Shown one piece after another: positions 19,225-28,134 of a stretch of DNA of 53,106 bases; position 1 is the stretch's first letter, and every line of letters starts with the position of its first letter. The DNA is from an uncultured bacterium (GTDB lineage: Bacteria; Cyanobacteriota; Vampirovibrionia; Gastranaerophilales; Gastranaerophilaceae). The translations under genes were made by a program, and so were the position numbers. The stretch spans positions 1 through 53,106 of the forward strand of contig CACYKF010000009.1 of assembly GCA_902774905.1 (NCBI GenBank), read 5' to 3'. The notes below the pieces were generated by a model. It searched no databases, was not told the origin of the DNA, and saw only the letters and a program-made list of their open reading frames with translations.

Positions 19225-19898
19225 CAAAAAAAATAGAACAATTTGCGCCATTAGAAACCCAAGAGGACTGGGATTGCTCCGGTTGGGCGGTAAATATTGA
19301 AAATTATGACGAAATAAATAAATTAATGCTTTGTTTAACAGTCACAAATGATGTGGTAAGACAAGCAAAAGAACAAAACTGTGACATGATTATTTCACAC
19401 CACCCATGCTTTAGTGTTCCGTTAGAGTGGTCAAAAATTAATATTTACAGTACCCATACAAATACTGACAAGGCTCAAGGCGGTACAACTGATACTATAA
19501 TTGACAAACTCAGACTTTCTGAATACAAAACAAATATTGAACACGAATTTTTAAGAATAATTGATTACAATACAACAATACAGGATTTTAGCAGATTACT
19601 AAAACAAATTTCCCCAAATGCGAGGATTATTAACAATAATCAAATAACCGAACTTAAAAAAATCGCTTTTTGCGCAGGTTCGGGTAGTGAATTTATACAG
19701 GATGCAAAAGAACTTGGAGCAGATTGTCTTGTAACAGGAGATTTGAAGTTTCATACCGCACTTGAAAGCCCTATAGTTATATACGACATAGGACATTTTG
19801 AAAGTGAAATATTAATCTTGCCTGTTTTTGAAAAAATTATAGGAAATGATGCAAAAATAGTTTATGCGGATGAACACAGTCCGTTTGAATTGATATAA
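19206..19898 (+). CDS. NIF3/YbgI (DUF34) family metal-binding protein
   Basis: This 230-residue protein has the family metal ligands: HHP in IISHHPCFSV near residue 64, the His/Asp cluster in STHTNTD near 80, and the C-terminal DIGHFESE near 195. The opening DWDCSGWAV corresponds to the usual W-D-N-S-G block. Family members are dinuclear metal proteins often assigned as GTP cyclohydrolase-like, but the true role is unsettled. It overlaps the coaBC stop by 19 nt; a TTG at 19200 is an alternative start. Confidence 0.85.
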   Translation: MYKYEITKKIEQFAPLETQEDWDCSGWAVNIENYDEINKLMLCLTVTNDVVRQAKEQNCDMIISHHPCFSVPLEWSKINIYSTHTNTDKAQGGTTDTIIDKLRLSEYKTNIEHEFLRIIDYNTTIQDFSRLLKQISPNARIINNNQITELKKIAFCAGSGSEFIQDAKELGADCLVTGDLKFHTALESPIVIYDIGHFESEILILPVFEKIIGNDAKIVYADEHSPFELI

Positions 19899-19907
19899 TA
19901 TTTTGTT

Positions 19908-20663
19908 ATGAATATTTTTAAAATTATCAAAGAACTATATACAGGCAAAGAAAATCTTGTTGCCCAAACGACAATATTTGCATTAGTCGGAATTATGGCA
20001 ATATCTTTTAATGAAGTAATATCCGTTTTTACAGGAAATACTTTATATGCAATATTTGCAGTTCCTGACGGAAATGAAACTATTATATTTTCAATGCTCG
20101 GTATTATGATTTTTATATTTTTCACAGGATATATTTACAAATTTATTCATGAAAATTACGATTGCGAAAAAGCGCAACTGCCGACAATTTCAATGGATTG
20201 TTTTACATGTTTTGCCAAAATAATACCGGTAATTTTTGTATGGGGAATATATCTCGGGCTTGCAGGTTATTTGGGATTGATATTATTTGGAGTAAATCAT
20301 ATTGAATTTTATGCTTATGCCATATTTTTACTTGTAATTTTGCCATTTATAAATATGGTATTTGTAAGATTTGCAAAAGATTTTAAATACAACTTAAAGA
20401 TATTCAACCCGTTAAGCGTTGCAAAAATAATGAAGAAAACTTTTGTTCAGGTATTTTTATTCATTCTTCAGTTTGTCGCTTTAGGCGCAATTATATCATT
20501 TTTGAGCGGTTTAGGATTTAAATCTGCAATTGACGCACAGTCAAGAATAGCACAACTTTTATGCGTTCTCACAGTGTTATGCGTATCATCATATTTCCAA
20601 CAGGTTTTGAATCTTGCATATTATAAAGGATTAACGGAAATAATAAAAAAGAACGAATTATAA
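19908..20663 (+). CDS. Multi-pass membrane protein of unknown function
   Basis: This 251-residue protein has about six hydrophobic helices, starting near residues 22-45, 60-80, 104-130, 135-155, 178-202 and 212-230. I see no catalytic motif. It resembles generic DUF4013-type integral membrane proteins in size and helix spacing, though I cannot assign it. Nine nt separate it from the NIF3-like gene. TATAAT at 19894-19899 with TGAACA 17 nt upstream lies 8 nt before its ATG, so it may have its own near-leaderless transcript. Confidence 0.75.
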   Translation: MNIFKIIKELYTGKENLVAQTTIFALVGIMAISFNEVISVFTGNTLYAIFAVPDGNETIIFSMLGIMIFIFFTGYIYKFIHENYDCEKAQLPTISMDCFTCFAKIIPVIFVWGIYLGLAGYLGLILFGVNHIEFYAYAIFLLVILPFINMVFVRFAKDFKYNLKIFNPLSVAKIMKKTFVQVFLFILQFVALGAIISFLSGLGFKSAIDAQSRIAQLLCVLTVLCVSSYFQQVLNLAYYKGLTEIIKKNEL

Positions 20664-20767
20664 AGTGAATAGTGAATAGACCTTTGCAAATGAAAAATTT
20701 GTTTTCATCCGATAATGACTATTCACTACTCAAAGTTCACTATTCACTTTTTATTCTATTCACTTTG
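20664..20767. repeat. GTGAATAGTGAAT palindromic element, copy A
   Basis: Tandem GTGAATA units begin directly after the stop of the membrane protein and inverted units (TATTCACT) close the element. The core reads GTGAATAGACCTTTGCAAAT then ATAATGACTATTCAC. Copies B (42556-42668) and C (49412-49521) share the tandem ends and the core. It can fold as a long hairpin between converging genes. Confidence 0.8.
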
Positions 20768-20769
20768 CA

Positions 20770-21903
20770 CTATTTCTTTGCAGGTGTAACCTGATTTGCA
20801 TCTTTTTGCATTTGTTCTAATTGTTTGGTAAGTTTTTTGGTTATTTCATCAGGGTTATACTGCTTATCAACATATTCTATATTTGCTTTTTTCTTTGCTG
20901 CGTTAAGAATATCATCAAGCGCTTTAATTTCTTTTTCACTTGTAAGGCTTTCTTTTAAATTATTCTTAACTTTTTCAAATGACTCAACACCTGCAGGGCG
21001 TCTGTCAGTAACCAAAATTACATGATAACCGTACTGAGTTTTAACAGGACCAACAATTGTATTTGGTTTTGCTCCGAAAGCGGCTTTTGAAAATTCAGGA
21101 ACCATAACTTTTGCTTCAAAATAGCCCAAATCTCCGCCTTTTTGAGCACTTGTAGTATCATGAGAATATTTTTTTGCATATTGACTAAATTTTGTTGTAT
21201 CAGCCTTTAATTCATTTGCAATTTTATTTGCAAGTGCTTCACGCTCTTTTACTGTCGCTTCAATTTTTTTATTCATTTCTGATTCGGCAAGTTCTTTTTT
21301 ACCATTATTTGTAATTTCCTGTGCAATCTGCATCGGATCTGTCATTAAAAGAATGTGATATGCTCTAACCTGTTCTCCGTGTTTAAATTTGTTAATATTT
21401 TTGTTATAAAAATCTTTTACTTCTTTATCGGAAACTTTTACATTTTTTGCAGTCTGAGCGAGTTTCTGCATTTTTACCTGAGTTTTAATATCAGATTTAA
21501 ACTGACTTATGCTTACATTGTTTTGTTTTAGCATATTTGCCAAATTATCTTTTCCGCCGACTTTATCAATAATTTTATCTATCGCTTTATCAACATCTTT
21601 GTTTGAAACTTTTATTCCTCTTGCTTTTGACTCCTGATCAAGAAGTTCCTGAATAACAAGTTGAGTAATAACTGCGCGTTCTGTCATAAGATACAAAACA
21701 CCATCTTTATCTTTTTTGATATCTCCCATCCCCATTTTTGCAAACGGTGAGGCTTCAATTTGTTTGTCCATAAGTTTGTCAAAGTCATTTTGAGTAATTA
21801 CTGCATCATTAACTTTGATTATTGCCTGCGAATTTTTTAAACCGCAACCTGTAAATAACATTCCTGCAACAAGTAAAGTTGCTAAAAGTTTGGTTGATTT
21901 CAT
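20770..21903 (-). CDS. SurA/PrsA-like peptidyl-prolyl isomerase lipoprotein
   Basis: This 377-residue protein carries a lipoprotein signal (LATLLVAGMLFTGC, lipid-modified Cys20), a SurA-type N-terminal helical region (residues 30-170) and a parvulin domain from about 180 (YHILLMTD) to 315 (KGGDLGYFEAKVMVPEF, then TQYGYHVILVTDRR). The C-terminus is helical and Lys/Gln rich. It should help fold exported or outer-membrane proteins from a membrane anchor. GAGGG precedes the ATG, and mfd lies directly upstream on the same strand with a 21-nt gap. Confidence 0.9.
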   Translation of the reverse strand: MKSTKLLATLLVAGMLFTGCGLKNSQAIIKVNDAVITQNDFDKLMDKQIEASPFAKMGMGDIKKDKDGVLYLMTERAVITQLVIQELLDQESKARGIKVSNKDVDKAIDKIIDKVGGKDNLANMLKQNNVSISQFKSDIKTQVKMQKLAQTAKNVKVSDKEVKDFYNKNINKFKHGEQVRAYHILLMTDPMQIAQEITNNGKKELAESEMNKKIEATVKEREALANKIANELKADTTKFSQYAKKYSHDTTSAQKGGDLGYFEAKVMVPEFSKAAFGAKPNTIVGPVKTQYGYHVILVTDRRPAGVESFEKVKNNLKESLTSEKEIKALDDILNAAKKKANIEYVDKQYNPDEITKKLTKQLEQMQKDANQVTPAKK

Positions 21904-21924
21904 TAATTTATCCCTCTCTATTTT

Positions 21925-24900
21925 TTAATATTCGTAACTAACCTTGCGTATATAATAAAACAAATCATTCAAAATGTTAAATATTTCATCAAAATTTACA
22001 TAAGAAGTGTTTACAATAAAAACAGATTTTCCTTCAGTACAAGTTTTTGGCGCAATTGTAAATTTTATTTTTCTTGAAATGTTTGACGGCAAGGTTCGTG
22101 CGACAAGATTCCATTCCGCCTGAGAATAAGGAGTGTAAATTCTTATATTGTCCTGCGTTTCTCTGATTACACCAATTTTAATTTCTGTTGCACCGAGTCT
22201 TAATCTGATGAGTTTAATTAGATTTTCGACAGGTTCAGGCGGTTTAGCAAAACGGTCTTTCCACTCATCAACTATATAATCAAGTTCTGTTACGGATTTT
22301 ACATCCGCTAATCGTTTATATTCAATCATCTTTTGTTCGGATGAACCCACCCACTCATCAGGAATGTATGCCGTTACATTTATATCAACTATTGTCGGTT
22401 GAGTACGGTCAATTTTTTCACCCTGTAACTCTTTTACGGTTTCTTCCAATAACTCACAATAAGTATCAAATCCGACATTTACCATGTGACCATGTTGTTT
22501 TGTCCCTAAAATATTCCCAACACCTCTGATTTCCACATCACGCATGGCAATTTGATAACCGCTGCCGAGCGTTGTAAATTCTTTTATGGCTTTTAGCCTA
22601 TCTGTTGCATCTTTTGAAAGTTCTTTACTGCGTTTATACAGACAATAACAATAAGCCTGTCTTTCACTTCTGCCGACACGCCCTCTTAACTGATAAAGTT
22701 GCGCAAGTCCGAATTTATCAGCACCATGAATTATCATTGTATTGGCGTTCGGAATATCAATTCCGTTTTCAATAATTGTTGTAGCAAGTAAAATATCGTA
22801 TTCATGATTGGCAAAATCGACAATAACCTCTTCAAGTTGCTTTTCGTCCATCTGACCATGCCCGACAGCAATTCTTGCATTTGGTACAATCCTTTGCAAA
22901 AGAGTTTTCATTTCCATAATAGTTTCAACTCTGTTATACAAATAAAATACCTGCCCTTCTCTGTCAATTTCATGATTAATTGCATTACGAACCATATTTT
23001 CGTCCCAATTTCCGACATAAGTCTTAATCGGCAAACGATTTTTAGGCGGAGTATTAATTAAAGAAATATCTTTTATTCCTGATAGTGACATATAAAGCGT
23101 TCTCGGGATTGGTGTAGCCGACATTGAAAGAATATCAATATTTTCTCTCAACTGTTTTAGTCTTTCTTTGTGCCGAACTCCGAAACGATGTTCTTCATCA
23201 ATGACCAAAATTCCCAAATCTTTGAATACTATTCCGTCTTGCAAAAGTCTGTGAGTTCCCACAACAACATCACATTCACCCGTTGCAAGATGCTTTATTG
23301 TTTCTTTTTGCTCCTTTGGAGTTCTAAATCTTGATAAGAGTTCGACTTTTACCCCAAACGGCCTGAATCGTTCTTCCATTGTTTGATAATGCTGAAGCGC
23401 AAGAATAGTTGTCGGAACAATTACGGCCGCTTGTTTACCGGAAGTTATTGCCTTAAAAATTGCCCTCATTGCTACTTCTGTTTTGCCAAACCCGACATCC
23501 CCACAAATTAGTCTGTCCATGGGCTGAGAAGATTCCATATCGGATTTGACCTCGGTTATTGCTTTCAGTTGGTCGGGAGTTTCGGTATATTCAAATGCTT
23601 CTTCCATTTCTATCTGCCAATTTGTATCAGGCAAAAATTCAATTCCCTGCTGCATTTTTCGTCTTGCATACAGTCTTAATAAATCGTAAGCAACAGTTTC
23701 TACCGCTTTTTTAACTTTAGTTTTTGTATTTTCCCAATCACGACCGCCCATTTTTGACAATTTAGGTTTTGCAGTACCCGAACCTCTGTATCTGCACAAA
23801 AGATTTATTTGCTCTGCAGGAATATGCAATCTGTCTTTGTTTGCGTACTCAATAGTCAGATAATCTTTTAACTGTCCGTCAATTTCCTGTTTTGAAAGCC
23901 CTTTATATATCCCTAAACCGTGAATTGTATGAACAACAAATTCACCGACTTTTATATCGTTTATATTTTCAATAAATTCAGGCTTTTCTTTGAAATAAGA
24001 TTTTTTGGTCGAAGTGATTTCTTTGGGGCGTTTGTTAAACATCTCCCTGTCAGTTATTATTACAGTTTTAAAATCTTCTAATATACAACCGCCGCAAACT
24101 GTTGAAGGCTGAAAATCAATATTGAAAATTTCACGCTCCGAGAGAATTTCTTTAACTCGTTCAGGATAATCTGTTGAGATTATAATTTTATAATTGGCAC
24201 ATTCTGTTATATAGTTTGAAATATCATCAAGATTAGCCTCAAAATTGCGCAGCGGTTGAGAATTAAACTCAATTAAATCAAACATGCTTCCGTCGATAAA
24301 ATTATTAAACCCAATTTTTTGAAAATATGAAGTTTCTCTCAAAAAATCTTCGTATGAAAAATGATTATTTAAAGATTGCTTCGTTTTTAAAAAACCGCTT
24401 TTAATATTTTCCTCGCGTCTTTTTTTGTAATCTTCATCAAGAAATTCATATTTTGAATAGATTTCTGTGGTTTCATCAAAAACAATCACATAATCTTTAA
24501 AGTAATCTAAAATGCCGGTCAGTTGCTTATTAAAATACCCCTGATAAACCTCTATTCCTTCAAAATAGTTTTCTTCCGGCACATCATCATCAAGTTCACC
24601 CTGCAAAGTTCTTACCAAGTCCTCTTGCCCTGCGGTGATGAATTTATAAACAGGATAAATGGTTGTTTCTTTTGCTTTTTCAACCGATTTTTGAGTTTCA
24701 TTATCAAAATAGCGGATATCAACAACCTCATCTCCCCAGAGTTCAATACGGACAGGATGGGAATTCAGTGAAAAAACATCTGCAATATCCCCTCTTATGC
24801 TGAATTCCGATATATCGCTGACCATTGTTGTCTTTTTGTAACCCAAATTAACCAACTGCCTTGAAAATTTACCTAAATCGAGAGTGTCACCCACTTTGAT

Positions 24901-25302
24901 TTTCAGACAATTTTTTTTGAAAAAATCCTCGTTAGGGAATTTTTCAAGCAGCGATTTTACGGGGCAAATAACAACATTTGGCTTATTTAAAAGGATTTCA
25001 ACCTGACGGGCATAATCATACAGGTTCGGACTGACCGTTTCGTACATAGAAACATCCTGAAACGGCATAATTTCAGCATCAAGGTCAAAAATGGTTTTCA
25101 GATCGCTTTGATATTTCAGGGCGTTTTGTTCTGTTGATGTAACCATAAGAATTTTTTTCTTTGCGTAAGTTTTAATTTTGGATAATAAAAACAGGCGCAA
25201 AAAAGTTGTCAAACCTGTTACGGCAAAAGACTCTCCCTCTTTTAACCTTGCCCTGAACCGCTCATAAGGATAGGGAATATCATTTTCGTTGATGTTAAAC
25301 AT
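21925..25302 (-). CDS. mfd: Transcription-repair coupling factor
   Basis: This 1125-residue ATPase removes RNA polymerase stalled at DNA damage and recruits UvrA. It shows the UvrB-like N-terminal region (EGESFAVTGLTTFLRLFLLS), the CarD-like polymerase-interaction domain (VGEFVVHTIHGLGIYKGL near residue 480), the helicase Walker A GDVGFGKTEVA near 620, the DEEH box in VIDEEHRFGV, and the RG-motif region RGVGNILGTKQHGH near 940. The start at 25302 is chosen because a promoter (TATAAT 25309-25314) overlaps the TTG start proposed further upstream. Confidence 0.97.
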   Translation of the reverse strand: MFNINENDIPYPYERFRARLKEGESFAVTGLTTFLRLFLLSKIKTYAKKKILMVTSTEQNALKYQSDLKTIFDLDAEIMPFQDVSMYETVSPNLYDYARQVEILLNKPNVVICPVKSLLEKFPNEDFFKKNCLKIKVGDTLDLGKFSRQLVNLGYKKTTMVSDISEFSIRGDIADVFSLNSHPVRIELWGDEVVDIRYFDNETQKSVEKAKETTIYPVYKFITAGQEDLVRTLQGELDDDVPEENYFEGIEVYQGYFNKQLTGILDYFKDYVIVFDETTEIYSKYEFLDEDYKKRREENIKSGFLKTKQSLNNHFSYEDFLRETSYFQKIGFNNFIDGSMFDLIEFNSQPLRNFEANLDDISNYITECANYKIIISTDYPERVKEILSEREIFNIDFQPSTVCGGCILEDFKTVIITDREMFNKRPKEITSTKKSYFKEKPEFIENINDIKVGEFVVHTIHGLGIYKGLSKQEIDGQLKDYLTIEYANKDRLHIPAEQINLLCRYRGSGTAKPKLSKMGGRDWENTKTKVKKAVETVAYDLLRLYARRKMQQGIEFLPDTNWQIEMEEAFEYTETPDQLKAITEVKSDMESSQPMDRLICGDVGFGKTEVAMRAIFKAITSGKQAAVIVPTTILALQHYQTMEERFRPFGVKVELLSRFRTPKEQKETIKHLATGECDVVVGTHRLLQDGIVFKDLGILVIDEEHRFGVRHKERLKQLRENIDILSMSATPIPRTLYMSLSGIKDISLINTPPKNRLPIKTYVGNWDENMVRNAINHEIDREGQVFYLYNRVETIMEMKTLLQRIVPNARIAVGHGQMDEKQLEEVIVDFANHEYDILLATTIIENGIDIPNANTMIIHGADKFGLAQLYQLRGRVGRSERQAYCYCLYKRSKELSKDATDRLKAIKEFTTLGSGYQIAMRDVEIRGVGNILGTKQHGHMVNVGFDTYCELLEETVKELQGEKIDRTQPTIVDINVTAYIPDEWVGSSEQKMIEYKRLADVKSVTELDYIVDEWKDRFAKPPEPVENLIKLIRLRLGATEIKIGVIRETQDNIRIYTPYSQAEWNLVARTLPSNISRKIKFTIAPKTCTEGKSVFIVNTSYVNFDEIFNILNDLFYYIRKVSYEY

Positions 25303-25316
25303 ATATGTATTATAGC
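25303..25316 (-). promoter_or_regulatory. Extended -10 promoter of mfd, leaderless arrangement
   Basis: On the minus strand TGCTATAAT is followed by ACATAT and the mfd ATG, a 6-nt gap. There is no Shine-Dalgarno. Confidence 0.65.
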
Positions 25317-25408
25317 AAAAATTTATCAATATAGGTTTGCCTTGTCAGACGATTTAAAAACTTTAAAGTTCATTTTATTTTTTAACTGATATGAAAGGAG
25401 AAAATAAA

Positions 25409-26704
25409 ATGACTTTTAATGCTTTAAAAGAAAAAGGTTTACCATTAGAAAAACAAGTACGCACATGGCACGATATTGCACACAGAAAATACAACAAAAA
25501 TGAGGTTGATTGTTATTCCCGCACCCGTCAGATTTTGATGAACGGAATCGAAGTCGAAGCGTGGAATTTTAAACATAATTTTGCAAGACTATGTCAAGAC
25601 CAAGACACATTGGAATTTCTTGCTCAAACAAAGCGTATTGAAGATGCACAACAAACTACAATAAATTGGCTTGCACCATGCGACCAGTCAGTTTTAGAAA
25701 CAACTTTGGGTTATGAACAGGTTGCGGTAGATTTAACCGCATGGATGGCGCAAAATGAGCCTGACCCTTATGTCAAAGAAACTTTTGATTTTGGTTTGTT
25801 AGAAGATTTTGACCACTTATACAGATATTCGCAGTGGGCATATATGATTCACGGAATTACCCCAAATGCCGTTGTTCAGGGTCAGACTGATGTAATTTTA
25901 GGGCGTCCGACACAAAACCACCACAACTGTAATATTGTAAGACTTCGCAAACACTATGACAAAGCAACAGCAACTCCGCAAACAAAAGTTAATATCTTAA
26001 CCCTTGTTGCAGGCGAACAACAAACTCACAACTATTACGGTGAACACGGGTTTGCATACGGAAGCGAGTTATTAAGAGAAACTTATGCAGAAATCAAAGA
26101 TGTCGAAGAAGAACATGTTACTATGTATGAGTCTTTAATTGACCCGTCTGAATCCTTCTACGAAAAATTACTGCTCCACGAATTTACTGAAGTCTGCACA
26201 TACCACAACTGCATGACTGACGAAAACAATGAAATGCTAATGCCGATTTGGGAAGAATTTTTGGCAATGGAACTTGATCATTTGCAGACTGCGGCAAAAT
26301 TATTCAAAAAATATGAAAAACGCGACCCTGAAGAAGTTATCGGCGAAGATATTGTTCACCCGTGTCACTTTACATCGCAAAAAGACTATGTTGAAAAAGT
26401 ATTGCGTGCAGAAATTGACAAGCGTTTAGGTTCAGATAAAGATTATCAATTTACAAAAGATATTCCTGATGATTGGGCAAGTTATTGGGTTCAGGAAACC
26501 GCAGGAAAAGACGGTTCACCATCTGAAGTAACCATTCGTGTAATTGCTGAACAAAAAAGCAGAGATTTGGTTTGTGCTTCTGATGAACTCAAAAAAGATT
26601 TACCGAAACTTGCAAAAAAATCAATGCAAAAAGACGGTATGACCTGCGATACGGTAACACCGGAAGAATACGAAAAAATGTCGAAAGAAGAATTTGAATT
26701 GTAA
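25409..26704 (+). CDS. Unknown 431-residue protein, possibly ferritin-like
   Basis: I cannot name this protein. It is mostly helical and carries Glu/His pairs of the ExxH type in long helices: LGYEQVAVDLTAWM near residue 92, EHVTMYESL near 232, LLHEFTEVCTYHNC near 251 and FLAMELDHLQTAAKLF near 285. Such pairs are the hallmark of di-iron four-helix bundles (ferritin/rubrerythrin type), so a di-metal site is plausible. The C-terminal 120 residues look like a separate alpha/beta domain. An AAGGAG site at 25394-25399 supports the second ATG, 25409, over 25391. The codon pattern suggests high expression. A repeat cluster follows. Confidence 0.6.
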   Translation: MTFNALKEKGLPLEKQVRTWHDIAHRKYNKNEVDCYSRTRQILMNGIEVEAWNFKHNFARLCQDQDTLEFLAQTKRIEDAQQTTINWLAPCDQSVLETTLGYEQVAVDLTAWMAQNEPDPYVKETFDFGLLEDFDHLYRYSQWAYMIHGITPNAVVQGQTDVILGRPTQNHHNCNIVRLRKHYDKATATPQTKVNILTLVAGEQQTHNYYGEHGFAYGSELLRETYAEIKDVEEEHVTMYESLIDPSESFYEKLLLHEFTEVCTYHNCMTDENNEMLMPIWEEFLAMELDHLQTAAKLFKKYEKRDPEEVIGEDIVHPCHFTSQKDYVEKVLRAEIDKRLGSDKDYQFTKDIPDDWASYWVQETAGKDGSPSEVTIRVIAEQKSRDLVCASDELKKDLPKLAKKSMQKDGMTCDTVTPEEYEKMSKEEFEL

Positions 26705-26880
26705 TATCTTATTTCACCCTCTCCCTTTGGGAGGGGGTTGAATTTTTATGTGTTAAAAGAACATTAAAATTCAAGGTAGTAAATATTACAACACATTATA
26801 AACCGAATTTACCCTCTCTTGAATTTCTAATGCTCAACATTATTTCGCATTGAAATTCTTTTCTCTCCATCGGAGAGATA
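26705..26880. repeat. Two facing copies of the ACCCTCTCCC element
   Basis: A first half (CCCTCTCCCtttGGGAGGGGG, then GAATTTTTATG and CATTAAAATTC) faces a second half on the other strand (ACCCTCTCTTGAATTTCTAA, then CGCATTGAAATTC, ending CTCTCCatcGGAGAG). The same module occurs near 46105-46171, 48054-48122, 52828-52901 and 52903-52978. Confidence 0.75.
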
Positions 26881-26888
26881 GTTTTTTA

Positions 26889-26903
26889 TGCTAAAATTTT
26901 ATT
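26889..26903 (+). promoter_or_regulatory. Extended -10 promoter, leaderless arrangement
   Basis: TGCTAAAAT (TAAAAT at 26892-26897) is followed by TTTATT and the ATG at 26904, a 6-nt gap without Shine-Dalgarno. Confidence 0.6.
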
Positions 26904-27551
26904 ATGAAGAAAAAAGCAAATATTCAAAAGTTAAAAGATTACGGATTTAAGAAAAACAAAGACAAATACAGTTATTCGGTTGATATTATGAACGGAGATT
27001 TTACTCTCAATATCGACATAATAAACGAAAACGAAATAAAAACAGAACTAATTGAAAAGGCTTTTAATGAACCATATACCCTGCATCTTGTCGAAGATGC
27101 ACAAGGAACTTTTGTCGGGGAAATTCGTGAACAATATCAGCAAATTTTAAATGAAATCAAAGAAAAATGCTTTGAAATAAAGGCTTTTGAATGGGAGTAC
27201 AGTTACAAAATTCTTGATTATGCAAAGAAAAAATACAACTCGCCTGCCGAATATTTATGGCCAAAATTTCCACGCAACGCAATATGCAGACGACAGGACA
27301 ATGAAAAATGGTATTTTGCGATTTTATCCGTTCAGGGTTCAAAAATCGGACTTGATACAAATGAAATTGTCGAAGTAATAGATTTGAGAGCACAAGTTGA
27401 AGATATCCCAAAACTTATTGAACAACCTAATCTTTACCCTGCATATCACATGAACAAAAAACATTGGTTTACTGTTGTTTTAGACGGTTCCGTTCCGATT
27501 AAAGAGATATACAAATATATTGATATAAGTTATGAACTTGCAAAAAAATAA
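26904..27551 (+). CDS. MmcQ/YjbR (DUF419) family protein
   Basis: This 215-residue protein ends with the YjbR-type domain: KFPRNAICRRQDNEKWYFAI in the middle, then YPAYHMNKKHWFTVVLDG and a final helix (EIYKYIDISYELAKK). The first 90 residues form an additional alpha/beta region seen in longer family members. The fold is that of CyaY-like DNA-binding or scaffold proteins, but no function is established. The stop is only 4 nt from the stop of the converging XRE gene. Confidence 0.75.
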   Translation: MKKKANIQKLKDYGFKKNKDKYSYSVDIMNGDFTLNIDIINENEIKTELIEKAFNEPYTLHLVEDAQGTFVGEIREQYQQILNEIKEKCFEIKAFEWEYSYKILDYAKKKYNSPAEYLWPKFPRNAICRRQDNEKWYFAILSVQGSKIGLDTNEIVEVIDLRAQVEDIPKLIEQPNLYPAYHMNKKHWFTVVLDGSVPIKEIYKYIDISYELAKK

Positions 27552-27555
27552 AATA

Positions 27556-27792
27556 TTATAAATCAACTTTTGAAATGTCTGTTAATTCTGATACGCTCAT
27601 CCCAAAAGCATTTGCTATTTTTGCAAGTGTCAATGTTGTAGGACTGCTTTTTGCACGTTCTATGGCTCCAACAGAATTTTTGCTCAAATCGGCATACTCT
27701 CCAAATTGTTCCTGAGACCACCCTCTTTTGGTTCTTTCAATTTTTATTTTTAGACAAATTTTATTGTTTATTTCTAATGCACTCTTGTCCAT
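27556..27792 (-). CDS. XRE-family helix-turn-helix regulator
   Basis: This 78-residue protein is a single Cro/C1-type helix-turn-helix domain (SQEQFGEYADLSKNSVGAIE as recognition region; LTLAKIANAFGMSVSELTD as helices 4-5). The start at 27792 is supported by a promoter placed 6 nt upstream, while the upstream ORF extension would read through that promoter. It is divergent from a 64-residue gene, with a palindrome between them that is a likely operator, so it probably controls itself and that gene. Confidence 0.85.
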   Translation of the reverse strand: MDKSALEINNKICLKIKIERTKRGWSQEQFGEYADLSKNSVGAIERAKSSPTTLTLAKIANAFGMSVSELTDISKVDL

Positions 27793-27798
27793 ATAACA

Positions 27799-27827
27799 AT
27801 TATGAGAGTTGACAAATACTTTTTCAA
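27799..27827 (-). promoter_or_regulatory. Promoter of the XRE gene, leaderless arrangement
   Basis: On the minus strand TTGAAA (27822-27827), 17 nt, CATAAT (27799-27804), then 6 nt to the ATG at 27792. Confidence 0.65.
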
Positions 27828-27837
27828 GCATATACTA

Positions 27838-27869
27838 TTGTCTTATAGACAAGTTATCTTGCCTATAAG
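27838..27869. promoter_or_regulatory. Palindromic operator candidate between XRE gene and small gene
   Basis: TTGTCTTATAGACAA (27838-27852) is a perfect palindrome with TTGTC arms around TTATA, and the half-site CTTATAG recurs inverted as CTATAAG at 27863-27869. It lies just upstream of the XRE promoter and before the divergent small gene. Confidence 0.5.
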
Positions 27870-27882
27870 AAAGGATTATTAT

Positions 27883-28077
27883 ATGTCCAAACATAAATCA
27901 AAATTTGGATCAGGCGAATTGGAAGAATTATTGAATAAAGCAGTTTTGTTTATTGAAGTCGCAAAAAATTCTTGCTTTTATCAAGATAATTATGCAGAAG
28001 GAGAAGTTCTCGAAAATGCCATAAATTATTTATATGATGTGCAGGATATTTTGCTTGAAGCGGAATATAAATCGTAG
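27883..28077 (+). CDS. Small acidic protein of unknown function
   Basis: This 64-residue protein has an AAGGA site 9 nt before its ATG. It is Glu-rich and predicted helical (LEELLNKAVLFIEVAKNSCF, then LENAINYLYDVQDILLEAEY). It is divergent from the XRE regulator across the operator candidate, so it is probably repressed by it. I do not recognise the family; a regulator-partner or toxin-antitoxin role is possible but not shown. Confidence 0.65.
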   Translation: MSKHKSKFGSGELEELLNKAVLFIEVAKNSCFYQDNYAEGEVLENAINYLYDVQDILLEAEYKS

Positions 28078-28099
28078 AATAGTACTGGATAATACATAC

Positions 28100-28134
28100 T
28101 TGATTTTCAGAAAAAAAATTTGTAAAATGCATCT
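28100..28134 (+). promoter_or_regulatory. Promoter of 243-residue paralogue 1, leaderless arrangement
   Basis: TTGATT (28100-28105), 17 nt, TAAAAT (28123-28128), 6 nt, ATG at 28135. The same layout with the same -35 precedes paralogue 2. Confidence 0.7.

Noticed and set aside
27883-28077. Classical toxin-antitoxin pair with the XRE gene
   Set aside because: The small protein matches no toxin family I recognise, and the genes are divergent rather than in one operon.
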